Assembly: GCA_024235955.1 (NCBI GenBank)
Contig: JACKLJ010000005.1
Location: 1-64,000 of the forward strand
Length of the DNA: 64,000 nucleotides
Direction: 5' to 3'
Source of the DNA: Burkholderiaceae bacterium
GTDB taxonomy: Bacteria; Pseudomonadota; Gammaproteobacteria; Burkholderiales; Burkholderiaceae_C
Positions 21,797 through 30,050 of this stretch are shown here, one piece after another. The notes beneath the pieces were generated by a model. The model ran no database searches. It worked only from the letters and a program-made list of their open reading frames with translations, and had not been told where the DNA came from. Position 1 is the first letter of the stretch. Every line of letters begins with the position of its first letter. The position numbers and the translations under genes are program-made.

Positions 21797-23089
21797 GTGA
21801 ATGCTCATTTTCAACCCCCCGGCCACGGCGCCGCTCCCAGGGCCGCGAACGCCGACAAGACTTGGGCACCCGGTGCCCGGCGCACCTTTCCGGCCACCAC
21901 ACGAACCGTTGCCATGTTGATGGCGGTCGTGCTGGCCACCGCCTGCGGTGGCGGCAACGACAGTGCGCCCACCCCCGCGCCGACGCCCGCAGCCCCGACG
22001 GGCGGTGTGGACAGCTACACCGGTGACTGGGTCAGCGAAACCTGCCAGGGGTTCGGCGATGGGCCCACGCGCGATGTGCTGCGCATCACCCGCGCGACCA
22101 ACGACCAGATGGACGTGCAATTGCTACAGGCCACGTACCCAGGCGCCAACTGTTCCGGTACCCCGCAGCTGGGCGACGTGGTGTCGGGTACACGCACCGA
22201 GCGCACCACCCTGGCGGCCACCGAAAGCGCCGGCGAGTTCCTTTTCAACCGGGGCCTGGCCGTACACACCTACGTGACGCCGTCGGCGCCCAGCACCAGT
22301 TACGCGGTGGGGTTCCGTTCGATCTGGATCCCGGTGCGCGCTGACCGGCTGTGCGCGCTGGCCGATCTGGGCAGCGTCGTGCCCACAGGCTCACCGCCGC
22401 AGGACAACAGCTACTACGGCTCGGCTGCGGACGTGGCGGCGGCCCAGGTCGAGTACGCCGGTAGCGCCTGCTTCACCCGCTTGACCGATAACGCGCCCGG
22501 TGCGGCCCAGCCGCTACCAACCGAGGGGGGCGGCGAACGCCTGCTGAACACCCTCTTTCAGGAGCGGTTTGTGGATCCGGTCGGGTTCCGGCCACCGGAC
22601 GCCGCGTGCCACTACCGCCAGGACGGCGGATCGGAACGCTACATGTTCCGCTTTCTGGCGCCGACCAGCCCCTTCGTGCTGACCTCCGCGTACGGCACCG
22701 CCGTGTTCGGTGACAACGCCAGCTGCCAGGGTGAAGCCGTGTTCTGGCCCGATGCCAACAGCGACCGCCCGCGGCAGCTTCATCTGCTGCCCGCGCAGGA
22801 CGCGGGCGGCGTGCTGGCCAACAAGTACCGCGCCGACTATGCCACCGACAACACCTTCCTGGGCTTGATGCGCGTGCAGGGCGCCGTCTATCTGCAGCCT
22901 GGCCTGGCCTGGCCGTGCGATACGGGCGCGCAGGCACTCCTGTTCCTCGGCGGCGGCCCACTCATCGCCAACCCGGAGATTGGGCCATTGCTGCCGGTAC
23001 CGCCGAGCGACGCGGCGCTGGCGGAAACTGTCGGCCAACGCGCGGGCTGCAGTTCCGAGCTGATCTACCCACCCAACATGCCGTTCTAG
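21797..23089 (+). CDS. Uncharacterised lipoprotein
   Basis: The protein has a lipobox (VVLATACGGG), then a Thr/Pro/Ala-rich linker (SAPTPAPTPAAPTGG) and a 360-residue exported domain with eleven or so cysteines that could form disulphides. No known domain is recognised. The longest start is GTG 21797 (430 residues); ATG 21914 gives a normal 16-residue signal peptide and is probably the real start. Base composition looks less GC-rich than its neighbours, and it is bracketed by copies of the yaeQ 3' end, so it may be a recent insertion. Confidence 0.7.
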   Translation: MNAHFQPPGHGAAPRAANADKTWAPGARRTFPATTRTVAMLMAVVLATACGGGNDSAPTPAPTPAAPTGGVDSYTGDWVSETCQGFGDGPTRDVLRITRATNDQMDVQLLQATYPGANCSGTPQLGDVVSGTRTERTTLAATESAGEFLFNRGLAVHTYVTPSAPSTSYAVGFRSIWIPVRADRLCALADLGSVVPTGSPPQDNSYYGSAADVAAAQVEYAGSACFTRLTDNAPGAAQPLPTEGGGERLLNTLFQERFVDPVGFRPPDAACHYRQDGGSERYMFRFLAPTSPFVLTSAYGTAVFGDNASCQGEAVFWPDANSDRPRQLHLLPAQDAGGVLANKYRADYATDNTFLGLMRVQGAVYLQPGLAWPCDTGAQALLFLGGGPLIANPEIGPLLPVPPSDAALAETVGQRAGCSSELIYPPNMPF

Positions 23090-23106
23090 GGCGACCTACG
23101 GCCCAG

Positions 23107-23138
23107 CCTCACTTCCACCGCCCTGCCTCCACGCTCAC
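23107..23138 (-). repeat. Direct repeat, right copy (native yaeQ 3' end)
   Basis: This is the partner of 21691-21722. Here it is part of the intact yaeQ gene and encodes its last residues. Confidence 0.75.
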
Positions 23139-23669
23139 GCTGCCCAGGCCGCTGGAGAGCGTGAGCACGCCTTCCTGCACCGTGGCCTGCAGCTGCATGC
23201 TGCGTTCGGCCAGGCCGGCCAGGGCCTGGGCTTCGGCGGCGGGCAGGCGCCAGACGCTCAGTTTGTCGAGCCGGTTGAGCTTGCCTTCGATGCCGCGCCA
23301 CCAGACCTCGGCCGCCGGGCCGTAGGCGTAGACGATCACCTGGTCGGCCCTGGAGCAGGCCTTGGCCAGCGGCTTGTCGTCGGGCTGGCCGACCTCGATC
23401 CACAGGCGAGTGCGGCCGGTGAAATCGGTGAGCTGCACGTCGGGCTCGTCGGGGCTGGAGAGGCCAGCGCCAAAGCCGATGCGGCCGTCGCCGCCACACA
23501 GGTCGTGCACCTGATGCGCGTTGAGGGCCAGCGCGGCCAGCCTGACCATCAGGCGCTCGTCGGTCTCGCTGGGGTGGCGGGCCAGGGTGAGCTGCAGGTC
23601 GGTGTAGCAGCCGTGGTCGATGTCGGCCAGTTGCAGATCGGCCTTGAAGACGGTGGATTTGAGGGCCAA
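23109..23669 (-). CDS. yaeQ: YaeQ family protein
   Basis: YaeQ is a conserved protein of about 180 residues with a PD-(D/E)XK nuclease-like fold; its function is not established. This copy has 186 residues when started at TTG 23669, which begins LALKSTVFKADLQ, the family's standard N-terminus (usually MALKST), with AAGG as ribosome-binding site. Later motifs are PSETDERLMVRLAALAL, LWIEVGQPDDKPLAKACSRA and VIVYAYG. The ORF could extend to 23753, but those residues do not belong to the family. The last residues are duplicated 1.4 kb downstream. Confidence 0.9.
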   Translation of the reverse strand: MALKSTVFKADLQLADIDHGCYTDLQLTLARHPSETDERLMVRLAALALNAHQVHDLCGGDGRIGFGAGLSSPDEPDVQLTDFTGRTRLWIEVGQPDDKPLAKACSRADQVIVYAYGPAAEVWWRGIEGKLNRLDKLSVWRLPAAEAQALAGLAERSMQLQATVQEGVLTLSSGLGSVSVEAGRWK

Positions 23670-23764
23670 GGGGGAGCCTTGAAGGTGGGTGGGCCTGAAG
23701 CGGCCCGACTGTAGCCCACGCGCAGCCGGCGATGGCAGGCCCTGGCTTGGCACAATCCGCCCCC

Positions 23765-25414
23765 ATGCCCTTGCAACCCGCTCATGCCGTGCTGGCGGCC
23801 CTGCTCGCCCTGCCCTGGCTGTGGCCCTTCACCTCGGGCCCGTCGGCGGCGGTGGAGCCTTACCTGGTGGCTGCCGCGGTGGCGGTGCCGCTGCTGGCGC
23901 TGTGGCCGCGCCGCGCGCCCGATGGCGGTGCCGCCGTGGCCGCCAGCGGCTGGCTGGCGGCGGCGCTGCTGAGCAGCCTGATCGGGCTGCTGCAGTACTT
24001 CCATCTGGAGGCGCCGTTCTACCCCTGGATCAACCAGGCCGTGCCGGGCCAGGCCTTTGGCAACCTGCGCCAGCCCAACCAGCTGGCCACACTGCTGGTG
24101 ATCGGCCTGCTGGCGCTGCGCTGGTGGTGCGCGCACGACGCCCGCCTGCGCCCGCTGGCCGGCGCGCTGGCGGCGCTGCTGCTGGCGGCGCTGGCGGCCA
24201 CCGCGTCGCGCGTGGGGCTGACCGAGTTGCTGCTGCTGGGCGCGCTGGTGCTGTGGTGGGCGCGCGCCGCCGACCAGCGCGGTAGCGCTGCCGAAGAGGG
24301 CGAACCCGGCGCCGGCTGGCGCCGCCTGGCGCTGGTGGCCGCGGCCGTGCTGGCCGTCTACGTGCTGGCGGCGCTGGTGCTGCCCTGGGCGCTGCAGAGC
24401 GGCGAAGGGCAGACCGGGCGCGACCTGGTGGAGCGCCTGCAGCATGCCGAATCCACCTGCGGCAGCCGGCTGATCCTGTGGAGCAACGTGCTGCACCTGA
24501 TCAGCCTCAAGCCGCTCACCGGCTGGGGCTGGGGCGAGCTGGCCTGGGCGCACTACATCACGCTGTTCGACGGCCCGCGTTTCTGCCACATCCTGGACAA
24601 CGCGCACAACCTGCCGCTGCACCTGGCGGTGGAGCTGGGCGTGCCGGTGGCCGTGCTGGCCTGCGCGCTGGCCGCCTGGCTGGTCTGGCGCGGCCGGCCC
24701 TGGGCCGAGACCGATGCCACGCGCCAGCTGGCCTGGGGCGTGCTGGGCGCCATCGCCCTGCACAGCATGGTGGAGTACCCGCTGTGGTACGGGCCGTTCC
24801 AGATCGCAGCGCTCGCCAGCATCTGGCTGCTGTGGCACACGCGGCACCGGCCGGCGCGTGTGTTTGCGCGCAGCTCAGCGGCTCCAGACACAGGCTACAG
24901 CGCGGTGATCGACGGCGCGCGCTGGCTGCTGGCGGCGCTGCTGCTGGCCGCCACCGCCTACGCCGCCTGGGACTATCGGCGCGTCAGCCAGCTCTACCTG
25001 CCCGAAAGCCAGCGCCTGCCCGCCTACCGCGACGACACGCTGGCCCAGGCGCAGAAATCCTGGCTGTTCGGCGACGCCGTGCTGTTTGCCGAGATCACCA
25101 TGCGCGAGCCCAGCCGCGCCAACGCCGCCTGGATGCTGCCGGCCGCGCTGCTGACGCTGCATTTCTCGCCTGAACCGCGGGTGATCGCGCGCGTGATCGA
25201 AAGCGCCACCTGGCTGGGCCTGGACGACCTGGCCCTGGTGCACCTGGCCCGCTTCAAGGCCGCCTTCCCCAAGGAATACAAGGCCTGGAGCGACGGCAAC
25301 CGCCAGGCGCTGGACCAGGCGCGCGCGCTTTTGGCGGCGGCCAGCGCAGCGCCGGCCAGCAGCGCCGGCGGCACGGCCGGTGGCGACGCCGGCGTGGCGG
25401 ATGGCAAGCCTTGA
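23765..25414 (+). CDS. PglL-type O-oligosaccharyltransferase / Wzy-C ligase
   Basis: The 549-residue polytopic inner-membrane protein has about ten to twelve membrane segments. It carries the pilin-glycosylation ligase signature (GLLQYFHLEAPFYPW, then FGNLRQPNQLATLL) and the Wzy-C core with GWGWGELAWAHY and ILDNAHNLPLHLAVELG, the conserved periplasmic HN pair. A soluble C-terminal domain follows at about 400-549. PglL enzymes transfer lipid-linked glycans to serine or threonine of pilins and other periplasmic proteins. No pilin or glycan genes are adjacent. ATG 23765 is the likely start. Confidence 0.85.
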   Translation: MPLQPAHAVLAALLALPWLWPFTSGPSAAVEPYLVAAAVAVPLLALWPRRAPDGGAAVAASGWLAAALLSSLIGLLQYFHLEAPFYPWINQAVPGQAFGNLRQPNQLATLLVIGLLALRWWCAHDARLRPLAGALAALLLAALAATASRVGLTELLLLGALVLWWARAADQRGSAAEEGEPGAGWRRLALVAAAVLAVYVLAALVLPWALQSGEGQTGRDLVERLQHAESTCGSRLILWSNVLHLISLKPLTGWGWGELAWAHYITLFDGPRFCHILDNAHNLPLHLAVELGVPVAVLACALAAWLVWRGRPWAETDATRQLAWGVLGAIALHSMVEYPLWYGPFQIAALASIWLLWHTRHRPARVFARSSAAPDTGYSAVIDGARWLLAALLLAATAYAAWDYRRVSQLYLPESQRLPAYRDDTLAQAQKSWLFGDAVLFAEITMREPSRANAAWMLPAALLTLHFSPEPRVIARVIESATWLGLDDLALVHLARFKAAFPKEYKAWSDGNRQALDQARALLAAASAAPASSAGGTAGGDAGVADGKP

Positions 25415-25541
25415 ATTGCTGCTTATTTAATAGCGTTAGACGACGGCCGGACAACGACCAGACGCTCATATCGCCTTGCAAATCTCGCCGCACACCGCAT
25501 ACCGTTGCACCGCTACGGGCGCCGGCGGAATGGCTCGGCGA

Positions 25542-26060
25542 TCAGTCCGCTGCGACGAAGTGCCCCGACTTGCCACCGCGCTTTTCCAGCAGGCGCACGC
25601 CGGTGATGGTCATGCCGCGGTCGGCGGCCTTGCACATGTCGTAGATCGTCAGCAGGGCGACGTTGACGGCGGTGAGGGCTTCCATCTCCACGCCGGTGGG
25701 GCCGGTGGTTTCGACGGTGGCGGTGCAGGCAACGGCCGCGGCGCCCGTGCCGCTGGCGGCGGCAGCTTCGAACTCGATGGCGACGCGGCTCAGCGCCAGC
25801 GGGTGGCAGAGCGGGATCAGCTCGCTCGTCTTCTTGGCGGCCATGATGCCGGCGATGCGGGCGATGCCCAACACGTCGCCCTTCTTCGCCGTGCCCTGCT
25901 CGATCAGCGCCAGCGTTTCGGGCTGCATCTCGATGCGGCCGCCGGCCACGGCCACGCGGTGGGTGGCGGCCTTGGCACCGACGTCGACCATGTGGGCCTG
26001 GCCCTGGGCGTCGAAGTGGGTCAGGGGTGAGGCAGCGGGGGCGGGACGATCGGGCTTCAT
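25542..26060 (-). CDS. moaC: Cyclic pyranopterin monophosphate synthase MoaC
   Basis: MoaC converts 3',8-cyclo-GTP into cyclic pyranopterin monophosphate, an early step of molybdenum cofactor synthesis. The 172-residue protein has LTHFDAQGQAHMVDVGAKA, the substrate loop MAAKKTSELIPLCHPL, the metal/active region TGVEMEALTAVNVALLTIYDM, and the C-terminal LLEKRGGKSG. The start is ATG 26060. It is divergent from the M48 protease gene. No other moa gene is in the window. Confidence 0.95.
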   Translation of the reverse strand: MKPDRPAPAASPLTHFDAQGQAHMVDVGAKAATHRVAVAGGRIEMQPETLALIEQGTAKKGDVLGIARIAGIMAAKKTSELIPLCHPLALSRVAIEFEAAAASGTGAAAVACTATVETTGPTGVEMEALTAVNVALLTIYDMCKAADRGMTITGVRLLEKRGGKSGHFVAAD

Positions 26061-26180
26061 GGTGACAGGCGGCAACAGGGGCCGCGATGGCGGAAACAGC
26101 GGGAACGGCGGGCGGGGTTGCGGCATCATACGTGGCACCCTTTCCGCGCACCCGCTCCACGGGCTGCGCACCCACCCCGG

Positions 26181-26246
26181 AATTTCAGGCAAAAAGTGGC
26201 TCCAGCCCTTACCCGACGAGCGCAGACAGCTATTGTAATCATAGCA
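26181..26246 (+). repeat. Dispersed repeat that overlaps the M48 protease start
   Basis: The copy holds TTTCAGGCAAAAA, GGCTCCAGCCCTTA, then GCGCAGACAGCTATTG and CATAGC. The AGG, GTG start and the signal-peptide codons of the next gene all lie inside it. Confidence 0.85.
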
Positions 26247-27770
26247 TTGACGCTGCCCCTGGCCGCCGCCCGGGCGCAGCTGCCGGGCACCTCGCCGCCG
26301 CCGGTGCAGCGCGGCCTGCCGTCGCTGGGCGACGCCGGCGAGATGACGCCGCTGGCCGAGCGCAAGCTGGGCGACGCCGTGATCCGCGAGCTGTTCCGCG
26401 ACCCGGACTACCTTGACGACCCCGTGCTGGGCGAGTACGTGGACGGCATCTGGCGCCGCCTGCTGGCCGGCGCCCGCGCGCGCGGCGAGCTGCCGCCCGA
26501 GCTGGACGAGCGCTACGCCTGGCAGGTGCTGATCGGGCGCGACCACACCATCAACGCCTTCGCGCTGCCCGGCGGCTACTTCGGGCTGCACACGGCGCTG
26601 GTGGGCGTGGTGAGCTCGCGCGACGAGCTGGCCGCGGTGCTGGCGCATGAGATGAGCCACATCACGCAGCGCCACATCGCGCGCATGCTGGGCCAGCAGT
26701 CGCGCCAGACGCCGCTGGTGGTGGCCGCCGTCGTGGCCGGGCTGATCGCGGCCAGCAAGAACCCGCAGGCCGGCGCGGCCATGATCATCGGCGGGCAGGC
26801 GGCGGGTATCCAGCAGCAGCTCAACTACTCGCGCGACATGGAGCGCGAGGCCGACCGCATCGGCTACGGCATCGCCACCCAGGCCGGCTTCACGCCGAGC
26901 GGCTTCGGCGCCATGTTCGAGACGCTGCAGAAGGCGCAGCGCCTGTCCGACAACGGCGACTGGCCCTACCTGCGCAGCCACCCGCTCACCACCCAGCGCA
27001 TCGCCGACATGCGCCAGCGCGAAGGCGTTTCCAACGGCAATCCGCCGCAGGACCTGGAGACGCTGCTGGTGGCGGCGCGGGCACGCGTGCTCTCGCGCCC
27101 CGGCATCGACGTGCTGCGGCAGTGGGCCGGCGAGCCGCAGACCCCCGGCTTCGCCAAGCAGCCGGCGCCGCGCCGCGCCGCCGCTTTGTACGCCGCCGCG
27201 CTGGCGCATTCCGAGCTGCGCGAGCCCGAGCAGGCCGAGCGCGCCGCCGCCGATCTGGCGCCGCTGGTGGCGGCCGACGCCCGCGCCGCCCGCCAGGCAC
27301 GGCTGCTGCAGGCCGAGCTGGCCCTCAAGGCCGGCCAGCCGCAGCGCGTGCTGACGCTGCTGCCCGGCGTGCCCACCCGCGCCGACGACCCCAAGGGAGA
27401 GGCCGGCCGGCCCGAGCTGCTGCTGCGCGCCCGCGCGCTCATCGCCACCAACGCCGCGGCCCAGGCCAGCGACAGCCTGCAACCCTGGGTGGCGGATCAT
27501 CCGCGCGACGCCGGCGCCTGGCAGCAGCTCGCCGCCGCCTGGGCCGCCCAGGGCCAGACCCTGCGCAGCCTGCGCGCCGAAGCCGAGGTGCAGGTGGCCG
27601 AGCTGGACTACCAGGGCGCCGTCAACCGCTTCCGTGCCGCACAGGATTACTCGCGCCAGCACCCCGGCGGCAACGCCGACCTGATCGAAGCCAGCATCGT
27701 CGACGCCCGCATGCGCGAAACCCAGGCCGCGCTGCGCCAGCAGCAGGAAGCCGAGAAGAAGCTGCGCTGA
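26196..27770 (+). CDS. M48-family metalloprotease with TPR domain (BepA-like)
   Basis: A periplasmic zinc protease. With GTG 26196 as start it has 524 residues: a signal peptide (RRAQTAIVIIALTLPLAAARA, cleaved before QLPGT), the M48 domain with the zinc motif HEMSH in AVLAHEMSHITQRH and a downstream EREADRIG glutamate, then a C-terminal helical-repeat (TPR-like) region from about 270. This is the BepA (YfgC) layout; BepA degrades or assists assembly of outer-membrane proteins such as LptD. The GTG has AGG six bases upstream. An ATG at 26118 is open but would add a non-signal extension. A strong terminator follows the stop. Confidence 0.88.
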   Translation: MAPALTRRAQTAIVIIALTLPLAAARAQLPGTSPPPVQRGLPSLGDAGEMTPLAERKLGDAVIRELFRDPDYLDDPVLGEYVDGIWRRLLAGARARGELPPELDERYAWQVLIGRDHTINAFALPGGYFGLHTALVGVVSSRDELAAVLAHEMSHITQRHIARMLGQQSRQTPLVVAAVVAGLIAASKNPQAGAAMIIGGQAAGIQQQLNYSRDMEREADRIGYGIATQAGFTPSGFGAMFETLQKAQRLSDNGDWPYLRSHPLTTQRIADMRQREGVSNGNPPQDLETLLVAARARVLSRPGIDVLRQWAGEPQTPGFAKQPAPRRAAALYAAALAHSELREPEQAERAAADLAPLVAADARAARQARLLQAELALKAGQPQRVLTLLPGVPTRADDPKGEAGRPELLLRARALIATNAAAQASDSLQPWVADHPRDAGAWQQLAAAWAAQGQTLRSLRAEAEVQVAELDYQGAVNRFRAAQDYSRQHPGGNADLIEASIVDARMRETQAALRQQQEAEKKLR

Positions 27771-27796
27771 ACATGCCCTGCGGCATCCCAAAAAGC

Positions 27797-27820
27797 AACG
27801 GCGCCGCAAGGCGCCGTTTT
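27797..27820 (+). terminator. Rho-independent terminator after the M48 gene
   Basis: AACGGCGCC and GGCGCCGTT form a perfect 9-bp stem with a GCAA loop, ending in TTTT, 27 bases after the protease stop. Confidence 0.85.
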
Positions 27821-27825
27821 CATGG

Positions 27826-27882
27826 TCGAAATAGCCCATAGCCCTTATACGGAGGGCGCAGACAGCTATTTAATATATAGCA
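27826..27882 (+). repeat. Dispersed GGGCGCAG repeat, copy 6
   Basis: AGCCCTTATACGGAGGGCGC is followed by AGACAGCTATTTAATATATAGC, in which AGCTAT pairs with ATATAGC. It lies between the terminator and the convergent holin-family gene. Confidence 0.8.
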
Positions 27883-27944
27883 AATTTGGCCAGCCACGAC
27901 CTCATGATCCGAAGGCCGCGGAGCCGGCCATGCGGGTAGACGCC

Positions 27945-28030
27945 GAGGCCGGGCTTGTACCGGCCCCTGGCGTCGTCCCCCCCCCCCGAAGAGAGAGGGG
28001 AAGGCGCCGCAGGCGAGTCAGGGGGTGTCA
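27945..28030 (-). repeat. C-rich hairpin repeat family 2, copy B
   Basis: In reverse orientation this matches the segment at 18781-18870 (CCCTGA, CGCC, TTCCCCTCTCTCTTCGGG, GACGCCAG). It ends at the stop of the holin-family gene, as copy A ends at the MFS stop, so both sit right behind a gene. Confidence 0.6.
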
Positions 28031-28363
28031 GCTGACCACCGCGTCGATGCCCACGCCCAGCAACGAGTAGATCAGCGAGCCGATCAGCGCGGCCACGAAG
28101 CCACTGACGTGGAACCCCGCCAGAATGCCCGAGGCGGACCAGAACATCAGCGCGTTGATGACGAACAGGAACAGCCCCAGCGTGAGGATGGTGATGGGAA
28201 TCGTCAGCACCACCAGCACCGGCCGCACCAGCATGTTGAGCAGGCCGATCACCAGCGCCGCGATCAGCGCCGCACCAAAGCTGGCCACCTGCACGCCCGG
28301 GTAGAGGTAGGCCACCAGCAGCAGGGCGGCGGCCGAAAGCACCCATTTGAGGATCAGTTTCAT
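28028..28363 (-). CDS. Phage holin family protein, four membrane segments
   Basis: The 111-residue protein (from ATG 28363) consists of four hydrophobic segments: KLILKWVLSAAALLLVAYLY, ALIAALVIGLLNMLVRPVLV, ILTLGLFLFVINALMFWSA and FVAALIGSLIYSLLGVG. The NMLVRPVLVVLTIPITILTLGLF core is diagnostic of the superfamily named after a mycobacteriophage holin (PF04020), common in chromosomes. Despite the name there is no sign of a prophage here. The function is unknown. Confidence 0.85.
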   Translation of the reverse strand: MKLILKWVLSAAALLLVAYLYPGVQVASFGAALIAALVIGLLNMLVRPVLVVLTIPITILTLGLFLFVINALMFWSASGILAGFHVSGFVAALIGSLIYSLLGVGIDAVVS

Positions 28364-28411
28364 GACGCCAGCATAGCGCAAGCGGGCCTGGGCGGGGGCG
28401 CAGCGCGGGCC

Positions 28412-29140
28412 TCAGCGCGGCGCTTCCGGCGCCGCCGCGGCGGCAGCCCCCTGCGCCTGCGGACGTCGCCGCGTGGCCAGCCAGGCCACGCCCAGCACGC
28501 CGGCCACGCACACCGCCTCCAAGGCCCAGCGCAGCAGGTGCACCGGCGCCTCGCGGGTGCCGAACCAGCCGGCCAGCAGCGGCTCGCCGACCACCATCTT
28601 GGCCGCCGTGTACGCCAGCACACCCGCGCCCAGCCAGATGATGATGGGGAAGCGCTCCACCAGCTTCAGCACCACGGTGCTGCCGAACACCACGATGGGC
28701 ACGCTGATCAGCAGGCCGATCACCACCAGGTCCATGGCGCCGTGCGCCGCGCCGGCCACGCCCAGCACGTTGTCGATGCCCATCAGCGCGTCGGCCACCA
28801 CGATGGTCTTCATGGCGCCCCAGAAGGTGCTGGCGGCGGGGCCGTGCTCCTCGTCGCCGTCGCCCTGGTCGGCCACCAGCTTGTAGGCGATCCACAGCAG
28901 GCCCAGGCCGCCGACCAGCATCAGGCCAGGGATCTTGAGCAGCCAGACCACCACCAGCGTCATCAGCGTGCGCACGCCGATGGCACCCACCGTGCCCCAC
29001 AGGATGGCCTTCTTCTGCAGATGTTTAGGCAGGTTGCGCGCGGCCAGGGCGATGACGATGGCGTTGTCGCCGGCCAGCACCAGGTCGATCAGGACGATGG
29101 CCAGCAGCGCGGACCACCAGGCGGTTGAAAGAAATTCCAT
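28412..29140 (-). CDS. TerC-family membrane protein (Alx/YjbE-like), Mn-riboswitch controlled
   Basis: TerC proteins are inner-membrane metal-ion transporters; several export manganese. The 242-residue protein has seven membrane segments and two copies of the conserved acidic motif: VLAGDNAIVIALAARNL in segment 1-2 and LMGIDNVLGVAG later. ATG 29140 is the start; the frame continues upstream as non-coding leader. A yybP-ykoY riboswitch about 175 bases upstream in the same direction strongly suggests that the gene responds to Mn2+. The C-terminal 25 residues are an Arg/Ala/Pro tail. Confidence 0.93.
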   Translation of the reverse strand: MEFLSTAWWSALLAIVLIDLVLAGDNAIVIALAARNLPKHLQKKAILWGTVGAIGVRTLMTLVVVWLLKIPGLMLVGGLGLLWIAYKLVADQGDGDEEHGPAASTFWGAMKTIVVADALMGIDNVLGVAGAAHGAMDLVVIGLLISVPIVVFGSTVVLKLVERFPIIIWLGAGVLAYTAAKMVVGEPLLAGWFGTREAPVHLLRWALEAVCVAGVLGVAWLATRRRPQAQGAAAAAAPEAPR

Positions 29141-29314
29141 GAAGCAGCACCCTTGGTTGGGAAATCCATGGGCCGGCACAGCCCGAAACCGCGCACCTGC
29201 GGGGCCGGCCTGGCATCGGATCATGTTGGAGGTTGTTGGGCGCCGGCCGCTCTGGCCTGACCCGAACCACACGCACACCTTCGACACCGGCCAGCCGCGC
29301 GCAAAAGCGCGGTG

Positions 29315-29480
29315 CCTGTCGAAGGTCTTGCTCGGCACGCGGCCAGACGGTGTGACGGTCTGGTGCGGCCCGGCGGCCCGGAAGCACGGGTGCTGGCGCA
29401 CTGGCTTCGTATTGACGACCCGCCGACGCTGCCCGGCCTGCAAGGCACCGGGCGGCTTGAGGGAGCTACTCCCCTTCGGA
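29315..29480 (-). ncRNA. yybP-ykoY manganese riboswitch upstream of terC
   Basis: On the minus strand the leader reads AAGGGGAGTAGC (29475 downward), then GTCGTCAATACG (about 29419-29408), and finally GCAAGACCTTC (about 29331-29321). These are the three conserved blocks of the yybP-ykoY motif in the right order, with GC-rich helices between them. The riboswitch binds Mn2+ and turns on manganese-exporter genes. It lies directly upstream of a TerC gene, its most frequent partner. The region between 29141 and 29314 is untranslated leader with no other gene visible. Confidence 0.93.
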
Positions 29481-29487
29481 ACCCGCA

Positions 29488-29516
29488 ATTAGAACAGTTT
29501 GCGGCACCCGTGGCAA
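29488..29516 (-). promoter_or_regulatory. Sigma-70 promoter of the terC riboswitch
   Basis: On the minus strand TTGCCA (29516-29511) and TCTAAT (29493-29488) are separated by 17 bases, each one base off the sigma-70 consensus. Transcription would start about 8 bases before the conserved 5' end of the riboswitch, which supports both calls. Confidence 0.75.
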
Positions 29517-29566
29517 ATCGCAAGTGCCCGCCGCAGCGGTATTTTTCGACGCTCGGGCCTGCCAGG

Positions 29567-30001
29567 CTAGAAGTCTGTGACGGCGCCCGCCGGTGCCCCG
29601 GCAGCGCGCTCGGCATAGCGGTTGAAGCGCCAGGCCGTGCCCTGCAGCGTGATGCGCCGCCACACCGCCCGCTTGTCCAGCGGGTGCAGCGCCGGCCAGT
29701 GCTGCACCTCCTGGTCGGTGCGCCCGCAGCCCTTGCAGACGGCGTCGCCCTGGCTGGTGGAGCAGATCGCGATGCACGGCGTGTCCGGCGTGGTGGCGTA
29801 CCAGGCCAGCCAGGCGGCGAGCGCTGGCGCCGGCAAGTCAGCGTGCGCACACTCTTTCAATTGTCCATGCACCATGCGGCCATACACCTCGGCCAGCGCC
29901 GCCACCTCGGGCGCCAGCGCGGCACCAGCGCCAGCCGGCGCGCGGGCGCGCCAGTGGTTGATGGCGGCTTCCAGGTCGGTGATGTCCAGGCCGGCGGGCA
30001 T
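29567..30001 (-). CDS. DUF3717-DUF1289 fusion protein
   Basis: The 144-residue protein joins two small domains. The N-terminus (GLDITDLEAAINHWRAR) matches DUF3717. The C-terminal half (TPCIAICSTSQGDAVCKGCGRTDQEV) is DUF1289, with four cysteines that bind an iron-sulphur cluster or zinc. Both are common in Burkholderiales and have no known function. ATG 30001 is taken as start; the frame is open further into the next gene, but that part is a shadow. Confidence 0.8.
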   Translation of the reverse strand: MPAGLDITDLEAAINHWRARAPAGAGAALAPEVAALAEVYGRMVHGQLKECAHADLPAPALAAWLAWYATTPDTPCIAICSTSQGDAVCKGCGRTDQEVQHWPALHPLDKRAVWRRITLQGTAWRFNRYAERAAGAPAGAVTDF

Positions 30002-30050
30002 GGGCCGATGATAGGGCGGCGGGCCGAGAGCTGGCCCACGACGCGTGGCT

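Noticed and set aside
25542..27839. A 765-codon open frame on the minus strand opposite the M48 protease gene
   Set aside because: Only its end (moaC) is real. The rest is Gln/His/Arg-rich shadow caused by the high GC content and lacks any family pattern.
28028..28363. Prophage holin
   Set aside because: The family is named after a phage protein but is widespread in chromosomes; there are no other phage genes nearby.
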